NCBI RefSeq assembly: GCF_003576645.1
Contig: NC_044923.1
Span: 16,881,587-16,945,586, forward strand
Source: Ipomoea triloba
Taxonomy: Eukaryota; Streptophyta; Magnoliopsida; Solanales; Convolvulaceae
DNA length: 64,000 nucleotides
Direction: 5' to 3'
The notes beneath the pieces are model-generated. The model was given only the letters and a program-made list of their open reading frames with translations, was not told the DNA's origin and did not search any database. Positions within the stretch are counted from its first letter, which is position 1; every line of letters starts with the position of its first letter. Shown here piece by piece: positions 57,301 to 64,000 of the stretch. The position numbers and the translations under genes were made by a program.

Positions 57301-59724
57301 TAATACAAGCTATAATCTTAAAGGGAAGATCAAACATCAATTTTAGATTAAAAAAAGAAGGGTAATTTTGTCACAGGATTATCTTTTTTTCTCCTAAAAT
57401 TCATGGAATTAAAATTCCAGGGTACCATGAGATTCTAATTCCATGAAAATGAAGGAATTGTAATTCCGATTCGTTCCAACCAAACGAAGTAATTTAGTTG
57501 CCATTGAAATTAGATAGGAATTAAGTGGATGAAATTATAATTTCCTTCAACCAAACACCCTGTTAAGGAATTGTTGGGTGAAGAGTTGCAGAAGAGGATG
57601 AATAAAAATATAAGAGAAGAGAAAATGCCAAAAGGATTTTAATTGGAAGAGGTAAAGGATGTCATTTATTTAAATAATAATGATAAAGATAAAAAAAGTT
57701 AGAAACTACTAACTTATTTTAGAACAACCAAACAGAGTTTATAATTTATTAATAGTTTAAAATAAAATATAAGCTCTTATAAAACTAAGGATGAGGAATG
57801 TTACAGGTCGAAAAATATGTGGGTTATACTCATCACCTTCTAACGTGATGTCTCGCACCAATCGAAGAGCAGCAGAAAAAGGCGTTTGTTTTAGAGAGAA
57901 AAGGGAGGCTAGGTTTTCAATAACTATTTTATAGAAATAAAGAATACATTCGCTATTATAAACAAAGTTAACAAATACACAACTCATGTCGTTCACTATT
58001 ACATAGATCGGTGCACAGAAATAAAATTTTGTTGTTTAAAATTTAGGCAAATACGCTATATACACATATCAAATTTAAATGTTTGGAATTTTGAGAAAAC
58101 GTACTTGATTAAGGTTGACCTAGAATGATTATTGCTTAGGACGATGTTCTCTGCTTGATAGTAGTAGAAGAATAATACAAGCTATAATCTTAAAGGGAAG
58201 ATCAAACATCAATTTTAGATTAAAAAAAGAAGGGTAAATTTTATTCAAAGGGAAAGAAAACGGAAGAAGAAGATCTGTGGCGGTGGTCGGAGGCGGACGG
58301 AGCTGCGACGATGGTCGGGGCGGAAGAAGAGCGAGAGCAAACGTAGAAGGTGACCAAAACCGCCGGCTCAAAGCTCCATTAGAGCTCCGGCCGGAGGTGG
58401 AAGCCGAAGTTGAGCAGCAGAAAAAGGCGTTTGGTTTTAGAGAGAAAAGGGAGGCTAGGGTTTTCAATAACTATTTTATAGAAATAAAGAATACATTCGC
58501 TATTATAAACAAAGTTAACAAATACACAACTCATGTCGTTCACTATTACATAGATCGGTGCACAGAATAAAAATTTTGTTGTTTAAAATTTAGGCAAATA
58601 CGCTATATACACATATCAAATTTAAATGTTTGGAATTTTTGAGAAAACGTACTTGATTAAGGTTGACCTAGAATGATTATTGCTTAGGACGATGTTCTCT
58701 GCTTGATAGTAGTAGAAGAATAATACAAGCTATAATCTTAAAGGGAAGATCAAACATCAATTTTAGATTAAAAAAAGAAGGGTAATTTTGTCACAGGATT
58801 ATCTTTTTTTCTTCCTAAAATTCATGGAATTAAAATTCCAGGGTACCATGAGATTCTAATTCCATGAAAATGAAGGAATTGTAATTCCGATTCGTTCCAA
58901 CCAAACGAAGTAATTTAGTTGCCATTGAAATTAGATAGGAATTAAGTGGGAATGAAATTATAATTTCCTTCAACCAAACACCCTGTTAAGGAATTGTTGG
59001 GTGGTGAAGAGTTGCAGAAGAGGATGAATAAAAATATAAGAGAAGAGAAAATGCCAAAAGGATTTTAATTGGAAGAGGTAAAGGATGTCATTTATTTAAA
59101 TAATAATGATAAAGATAAAAAAAGTTAGAAACTACTAACTTATTTTAGAAACATTACCAAACAGAGTTTATAATTTATTAATAGTTTAAAATAAAATATA
59201 AGCTCTTATAAAACTAAGGATGAGGAATGTTACAGGTCGAAAAATATGTGGGGTTATACTCATCACCTTCTAACGTGATGTCTCGCACCAATCACCACAC
59301 TACTCCGTCCCCACATTCAATATAAAGACTAACAAATTAACTAACCTACAATATATTAATTATTAACAACTCCACTATAAAGAATCTAACAAAAAATTAT
59401 GAATTCGAGCATGTGTTGCAAGATCCATGTATTCGAGTGCACGGTCATTTTTTAGCAAAAGCACTCCTAAACATTGTTCAATGCACCAAAATATTACGAA
59501 AATACCACTATTTTTTTTTCATAATTTATTATTACTTCTTTTTCACTAAATTTACATATGTATTTGGAATATGCAGCGTGATAGGAGCAAGCATTATAGC
59601 TCTGGGATTCTATACCGTGATGTGGGGGACGGCCATGGAAGTGAAAGAAAGCATTGAAACCAATATAGACAATAGCAATGGGAAAGTACCTCTTTTGCCT
59701 GCTAATGACGGGAATAGTGTATAA
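47684..59724 (+). CDS. WAT1-related (EamA/nodulin MtN21) transporter
   Basis: Seven exons join in frame to 350 residues: 47684-47859, 48711-48776, 49654-49767, 50199-50436, 52528-52686, 53342-53493, 59577-59724. The start MKERLGMMVLLVVVVCLEVG is the first ATG in the frame. Family landmarks are NTLNKAATTRGMSNFIFVVY, YSSPTLASAMANLIPAFTFI, SIGTIVLITGAFVITFYKGP, WILGSFLLVNYSFFISMLLL, GFRSVVCAWAVRKKGPVFVA and SVIGASIIALGFYTVMWGTA. Ten membrane helices in two EamA repeats are expected, in the plasma membrane or tonoplast. Relatives move auxin or amino acids; the substrate here is unknown. Length is at the low end of the usual range. Introns 4-6 are full of transposons; intron 6 (about 6 kb) includes a 25-N gap. 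A Mutator-like element begins about 20 bp after the stop. All splice sites are GT-AG. Confidence 0.92.
50889..51005 (+). repeat. GC-rich ~60-bp repeat module in WAT1 intron 4
   Basis: gttgagtggaggtcggtgat, gaagggccaagtccagcacc, aggtggcta and gttgggtggaggcttaaag: two units of the family, again in the sense of the host gene. Confidence 0.75.
51278..51934. mobile_element. Mutator-like MITE with perfect 9-bp TSD
   Basis: The left arm from ggaataaggatcaaattggc (start at 51277 or 51278) and the right arm, read on the minus strand ggaataagatccaaattggc, form inverted repeats over much of the element. AATTTTTTC flanks both sides (51268-51276 and 51935-51943). A (TAAT)n/(TTA)n microsatellite lies in the middle. 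No ORF. Located in WAT1 intron 4. Confidence 0.85.
52030..52260. mobile_element. GTGGACCATGGTCCAC-family MITE in WAT1 intron 4
   Basis: gtgtggatcatggttcacgc near 52044 and ctatgtggaccatggtacac near 52227 bracket repeated aataatgtac / agtatattaaaaatgta words, as in the element at 24355. Confidence 0.5.
52705..53155 (+). repeat. tandem dimer of ~211-bp unit in WAT1 intron 5
   Basis: tagaacaataataaagtagt at 52700 recurs at 52912. Both units contain aggacataa(c/t)tc, gtgtagt..ccag..attactcgg, gaggatat(c/t)ag and caggtttag.gtttaatcct. The text attactcggatc(a/g)(a/g)atcctc may be a decayed SINE B-box region. Confidence 0.7.
54330..56420. repeat. four copies of segment A, with segment B between
   Basis: Segment A (about 380-400 bp: aatggtaaaccattccttac ... 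caaacccaatacctacctac) starts near 54330, 55060, 55500 and, truncated, 56063. The GC-rich segment B (gatctgtggcggtggtcgga ... cattagagctccggcc) follows two of them (54775-54920, 55918-56062). Copies differ mostly by 1-10 bp length changes around gaaaagcccgtgaaagtaa. Confidence 0.85.
56421..56445. other. assembly gap (25 N)
   Basis: Run of 25 N inside WAT1 intron 6, at the junction between the segment A array and the 1.4-kb repeats. Confidence 0.99.
56446..57862. repeat. 1.4-kb tandem duplication, unit 1
   Basis: Starts cgaagagcagcagaaaaagg directly after the gap and ends tctcgcaccaat. It contains segments C, B and C and the right halves of two transposons. Confidence 0.9.
57863..59292. repeat. 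1.4-kb tandem duplication, unit 2
   Basis: Same start and end words as unit 1 and the same order throughout, with small length differences such as gtttg/gtttgg, agggt/aggt, gtggatg/gtgggaatg and agaacaacc/agaaacattacc. It then passes into the unique DNA before WAT1 exon 7. Confidence 0.9.
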
Positions 59725-59745
59725 AACTTTCCTAAAATATTTTAA

Positions 59746-60812
59746 TGTTATTTTCACTTTTGGTCCACGAGTATGAGATCATTTTCATATTTAGTCTATA
59801 ACTATTAAAATTTCTAGATTTGGTCTCACGATTTTTAAATTCCCATCACATTTGGTCATTTGGATAAATTTTCGGTCGCATTCCGGTCATCGACAATTTC
59901 TTTTCGGCAAATGCATTAAATCAAGGACAAATAGGTCATTTTATTTTTTAATTAAAAAAAAACAGCCCATCTTCCTCCAAACCCTTCTTCTACCTCTTCG
60001 CCGTGGGAAATTGATCGGAACGTGGGATCAAATCGGTGACTTCGAAGTCGCTGCCGTTCGGCCAAATCCTTCTTCTAAATTCGAAGTCCCCCAAACCCTT
60101 CTTCTACCTATTAACACACCAATATAATACATCAAATGGGACCAAATCAATTTAGTAAATTCCATGGTTCACGTGGTGATTGAAGCTTGAAGTCGTCGCC
60201 GCTCGTCTTCTTCCTACAGGTATGACCGACGGAGAGAGATTGAAGTCGATCGCTGCCGTTCGTCTTCTTCATACAGGTATGTTCACGTGGTGATTGAAGC
60301 TGTTCGCCGCCGTTGGTCTTCTTCTTCTTCTTCGTTTGGTGCCGGCGAGAAAGAGAGGGAGAGAGAGATGCCGGGAGCAACTGGTATTCTTTTTCTTCTT
60401 CTTCTTCTTCGTTCGGCGCCAGCTAGAAAAAGAGAGAGAGAGAGAGATGAAGGGGCGAACCTGGCTCGGCCTTGGTGCAACGATGCCGGTGGCGGTGGCT
60501 TGGCGCGACGGCAACGGTGGTGACGGCTTGGCGTGGCAGTGGCGACTTCGCTATTCCCTGGCCGGCGTGTATGGTTCGTGTGCCAGGTTCGAACGAAGAA
60601 GAAGAAAACCATTAATATGGTTTTTTTTTTAATTAAAAAAATGAAATGAAAAAATTGTCCTTGACTTAATTGATTCGCTGAAAAATAATTGCCGTTATCG
60701 GAATGTGGTAGGAATTTAAAATTCATAGGACTAAATCTGAAAATTTTAATAGTCAGTGACTAAATATAGAAATGGCCCCATACTCGTGGGACCAAAAGTG
60801 AAAATAACTCTT
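59746..60812. mobile_element. Mutator-like element with long TIRs just 3' of WAT1
   Basis: The left arm gttattttcacttttggtcc (about 59748-59955) matches the reverse complement of the right arm ending ggaccaaaagtgaaaataac (about 60630-60808), both with gactaaat/atttagtc and caaggacaa/ttgtccttg words. The centre is GC-rich with repeated gaagtcg and cttcttcttc blocks and tandem 'ttcttcctacaggtatg' units (60205-60280). It may be captured genomic DNA, but I recognise no protein. It begins about 20 bp after the WAT1 stop codon. Confidence 0.7.
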
Positions 60813-61277
60813 TCCATATAGGTCTACTCTTTAAGAGTACTCATTTTTTAATTTTTAGGTAACACTTAAAAGATTTGAAATAAAATTAATATCACCTTTA
60901 CTTCCACGAATATGAGGCCATGCTTGTGATATGCCGCACAAACCAAGACCCTAACTCAACCACAAAAGTTAGTTTATGAGTGGAGGTTTGATCCCAACTT
61001 AAGTACTACTTCACAATCTCTTGTGGAGCTGATGTGAAATCGTATCATTGCCCACCCCTTGAGAAGCCGACGTTCGTGGCGACTTACTCTAGACGGCTCA
61101 CACTCCGGATTCTTATCGGCACCAGGTAGCTCCTTCCCCCTTTGGATGGCTTCACTTTGGACTGGCCTTATCAAGCACTAGGTAGCCCTTTTCTAGGCAG
61201 TCCCCCTCTGCTAGGCCGGCACCGGATGAGTGGAAGGCTTCACTCTGGATAGCTTTCACTCCGGACTTTTCTCGGTT
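60813..61277. other. gene-free stretch, repeat-derived
   Basis: Contains words such as gtggaggtttgatcccaact, gcaccaggtagctccttccc and repeated 'cttcactctgga/cttcactttgga' units (61150, 61230). Probably part of a dispersed repeat; no coding sequence recognised. Confidence 0.35.
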
Positions 61278-62364
61278 CCCTTTGAACCTTATGGGTTGTA
61301 GTGAGGGAGAAGAGACATAGTTGTGCTTTGAGTGGCAGCCCAACTCCAAATAACTATGTTTCTAGTGATAGTCTAACTTCAGGAAGAGAATGTTTCTAGA
61401 CATAATCCATAAATTGTATATATTCTGATCTTCACTACTTTTGTCAGATACATAGGTAAGTATTTATACAGGATCATAGAAACTATCTGCTACCCCTGTA
61501 CCTAACTTCAGGAAGAGAATGTTTCCAGACATAATCCATTAATTATATATATTCTTCACTACTTTTGTCAGATACATAGGTAAGTATTTATACAGGATCA
61601 TAGAAACTATCTGCTACCCCTGTACCCCACTACCCCTTTACCCCACTATTAAGTGACTAGTGGTTATCCCACTACAATAATAATAATAATAATAACAACA
61701 ACAACAATTGCAGCAACACCATGGGTGTATCATTCCCACGCCCATCAAAATCACATTGTCCTCAAGGTGATAATTAATACAATGTCTCCAATGTGACAAT
61801 ATAGCGTGGATTGCATCTACACTTCCTATCGGCATGATGCTCTGATTATTTTGAGGCTTTGCAAATTCACAGGTGTAACTCTCTGTGTACTATTGTTGTT
61901 GAAAGTTCTTCATATTTGCATGTGAATCTTTAATGTCTTACCATCGCATGTTACCCACCTCTTTTATTTTTCCTTTTTTTTTTCTTTGCCTCAAGCTTGG
62001 AAATATTTTTTCTAGGTTAATAGTTTCAACGAGAGCACCAATTGATACAACCCTGAGGTTGTATGGGTTGCCCTTCTTCGAGTTAAGAGCTAAACTCCAG
62101 AAAGTAGGGGGAGAAGAGATATGGTTGTGCTTCGAGTGGCAGCTCAACTCCAAATTACAATGCTTCTAGTGGTAGTCTAACTCCTGGAGAGAGAATGTCG
62201 ATCTCCAGACATAATCGATTAATTATATTATTCAATCATTTATTGTCGAATATATATGTAGCTATTTATACATGATCATAGAAACTATCCACTACCCTTT
62301 ACCCACTACTTGTAAACTACCTATAATATGACCAGTGGCCTGATTATCCAACATGGGTGTATCA
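61278..62364 (-). mobile_element. TRIM (miniature LTR retrotransposon)
   Basis: On the minus strand a 322-bp 5' LTR (62364 to 62043) begins TGATACACCC and ends GGTTGTATCA. Next comes attggtgctctcgttgaaac, a primer-binding-site-like start, then a non-coding internal region of 310 bp (62042-61733) ending in the purine-rich GATGGGCGTGGGAA, and a second LTR beginning TGATACACCC at 61732. The 3' LTR is altered: it has a ~129-bp tandem duplication (61373-61501 and 61502-61625) and a decayed end near 61278. Both LTRs share tgatcatgtataaatag/tgatcctgtataaatac (TATA region). No gag or pol. Confidence 0.8.
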
Positions 62365-62937
62365 GCTTGTTCTAAATAAATATATATAGACATTACTAGA
62401 AGAATTATATTATGATAATATATCTTTTATAGACTTATAATTTTATATACTTAACTTTGTACATCATGTATACATTAGACTGAAGAATGAATAATAAAAG
62501 ATTAATGATTTTCTTTGTATTTCTGGTCTTTTTTCTTTACTTTACCTTATTATATATATTCTTATGTTTATTGCTTTCTGAGGATGAAAAGGATAGGATA
62601 AAACAATTCACGTGAGGATTCGATCACCTGGTTTTATAACAAGGTTTATCTACTTGAAGGGCAACAATGGACCTTAGATTGTATTAACGTTCTCTATAGA
62701 CAACTATCCACTCTGAACTCCATGTAACAACTAATATCTATAGAGTATACATGTGATGAGCTCTTCTTATTATTAAAATATTTAAAAAAAAAATGCTAAA
62801 CACATCTACAATTGTCACTCAAAAAACCGCTCCATGGTGTGGTAAAATCCTAAACATTAGTTTTTCTTTTATATATAATTTTAATTTTAATTTTACTAGC
62901 TAGGATTTTGTCACATCAATGAGTGATTGATTTCTAA
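62365..62937. other. gene-free AT-rich stretch
   Basis: Nothing recognised apart from AT-rich sequence. Confidence 0.4.
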
Positions 62938-63281
62938 GGGCTTCCCCAATAGTAATTTTTCTTGTGTTTTTTAATGAGTTGTAGGTGAGAGATAATGATT
63001 TGGATGAGAGAGTAGAAATTTAATAGAAATTTAATTTGCAGGAGTAATGATTTTTGTGGGACCCAAGAAGAGAGAGAAAAGGAAAACCGATGTCCCCTCT
63101 CTGTGCGTTGAGCGCACAAGGCGCACCTAAAGGGCAACGTTTCTTTTAAAATTTTTTTAAAAAAAAATTGACAATTACGTTTTCCCTTTTTTTTTTTTTT
63201 CTTTTCTCCCTACGCCCCATTTTTTCTTTCCTAGTCATACCTGCAAAAACACCTCAAAAACTACAACAAATGGAGATATTC
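62938..63281. mobile_element. Tourist-like MITE, copy 5
   Basis: Left end GGGCTTCCCCAATAGT, right end on the minus strand GAATATCTCCATTTGTTG, with TAA on both sides (62935-62937, 63282-63284). GC-rich core gagcgcacaaggcgcacc. Confidence 0.7.
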
Positions 63282-63743
63282 TAATGGCATGTTTGGTTCA
63301 TGGAATATGTTAGGAATGGAATAACGTTCTTTGGAATAGACCTATTCCATTATTTGTTTTAAATATATTGTCATTTGAATAACATTCCTAGGAATGAGCT
63401 AATACCTTTGCAAGGGGAATAGACATTCCTAGGGGGGCCTTTAGTATTAGCTATTTCCATGCTCTTGGGAATAGCTTTTATATTGTAAATGCCAAAAATA
63501 CCCTTTACAATTTATTTAACATTTATATTTAATAAACATAATGTATTATATATATATATATATAATTGATTATAATTTTATCTATCATTAAATATATATT
63601 TAAATAAATTATTTATATAATAATAATAATAATATAATAATAATAATAATAACAACAACAACAAGAGAGAACTGTATGTGAGAATATGTAAATGTAATTG
63701 TATTTACTTAGGCTATTTATATGTAAATTATTTGTATGACGTG
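63282..63743. other. MITE remnant and microsatellites
   Basis: Begins ggcatgtttggttcatggaa, with repeated ggaatag/attccta words typical of a hAT/PIF-like MITE, then (AT)n near 63546-63564 and (AAT)n/(AAC)n near 63620-63664. No gene seen. Confidence 0.4.
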
Positions 63744-64000
63744 CTATTATGGCTACCTTGAACAGAGTAGGAGGAAGGAGTCGTGGGATTTACTCAGGTC
63801 CCTTGCTGATCGGTCTTCGCTTCCTTGGGTGGTGGTGGGGGATTTCAATGATCTCCTATATCAGTCAGAGAAGCGGGGAGGAAACCCCATCCAGATGGTC
63901 TCCTTCGCGGATTAGGGGAGGCTATGGATGATTGTCGTTTGATCCAGTTACCGCTGAGGGGTTATCAGTTTACCTGAGAGAGGGGTAAGGGTATAGGAGA
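63744..64000 (+). pseudogene. LINE endonuclease-domain fragment, runs off window
   Basis: The plus strand reads YYGYLEQSRRKESWDLLRSL, ADRSSLPWVVVGDFNDLLYQ and SEKRGGN, then, after a 1-base shift near 63884, PHPDGLLRGLGEAMDDCRLI and QLPLRGYQFT followed by TGA where Trp is expected, then ERGKG. This is the apurinic-like endonuclease domain of plant L1-type LINE ORF2, with GDFND the metal-site motif. The shift and stop show it is dead. The rest of ORF2 would lie beyond 64000. Confidence 0.85.

Larger units (their letters stand above)
54056..57560. mobile_element. large TIR element with internally repeated segments
   Basis: Left end gggcgtttggttggaaagaa and right end, on the minus strand gggtgtttggttgaaggaaa, are inverted. 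The interior is a mosaic of three segments repeated several times (AT-rich segment A, GC-rich segment B, segment C) and is interrupted by the N gap. No transposase is recognised. Small ORFs in segments A and B recur only because the segments do. Confidence 0.55.
53575..57790. mobile_element. hAT-like MITE (agctgaaaag family) split by a larger element
   Basis: The left half (53575-53860, gttatgtttggaaaatctag, aactgaaagctgaaagg) and the right half (57600-57790, gaagaggtaaaggatgtcat, taatagtttaaaataaaata) match the copy at 30078-30740. The DNA between is a second element with its own inverted ends (54056-57560). Confidence 0.55.

Noticed and set aside
60283..60726. 147-codon minus-strand ORF rich in Arg, Pro, Ser and Glu
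   Set aside because: Comes from cttcttctt-type repeats inside a Mutator-like element; all neighbouring frames are equally open.

Overview
This window is nuclear DNA from a flowering plant, probably a eudicot. It is strongly AT-rich and sparse in genes. The genes have many short exons with GT-AG (one GC-AG) introns, and nearly every gap and large intron is filled by typical plant transposable elements: Tourist-like, Stowaway, hAT-like and Mutator-like MITEs, Pack-MULEs, Helitrons, tRNA-derived SINEs, LINE pieces, a Copia gag relic and a TRIM. The sequence is an assembly product, with a single N at 20857, an N in a T tract near 23837 and a 25-N gap at 56421-56445. I see no rRNA, no true tRNA gene, no CRISPR and nothing bacterial. 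I cannot name the species.

Three intact multi-exon genes could be reconstructed by joining exons in frame. (1) 1684-5209, minus strand: a 7-exon gene for a 379-residue RSS3-like protein with a bHLH-MYC_N domain, a transcriptional co-regulator type. (2) 40205-44791, plus strand: a 10-exon gene for a 592-residue plant O-fucosyltransferase-family protein, a Golgi-type II membrane protein. (3) 47684-59724, plus strand: a 7-exon gene for a 350-residue WAT1-related (EamA/nodulin MtN21) transporter, whose sixth intron is swollen to about 6 kb by nested elements. A truncated WAT1 paralogue with only the last two exons lies upstream at 31805-33598. These genes do not form an obvious pathway.

From left to right: 0-1.7 kb AT-rich edge with a promoter-like block; 1.7-5.3 kb RSS3-like gene; 5.3-19 kb gene-free, with MITEs, SINEs, Helitron ends and a Mutator-like element carrying a UGT fragment; 19-22.3 kb LINE RNase H fragment inside a hAT-like MITE and a suspicious identical 1.44-kb tandem copy; 22.3-31 kb MITEs and a Copia gag relic; 31-34 kb truncated WAT1; 35.3-39.65 kb a 4.3-kb non-autonomous Helitron containing a cluster of exact 42-bp tandem repeats; 40-44.8 kb O-fucosyltransferase gene; 44.9-46.5 kb a Pack-MULE with a perfect 9-bp target duplication carrying fragments of an acyl-activating enzyme and a UGT gene; 47.7-59.7 kb WAT1 gene; 59.7-60.8 kb a Mutator-like element about 20 bp past the WAT1 stop; 61.3-62.4 kb a TRIM; and a LINE endonuclease fragment running off the right edge.

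The most notable signals are the two gene-capturing Mutator-like elements (both carrying glycosyltransferase pieces), the eight unrelated sequences each duplicated with a period of exactly 42 bp, and a GC-rich roughly 60-bp repeat module found in introns of all three genes in the same orientation as transcription.
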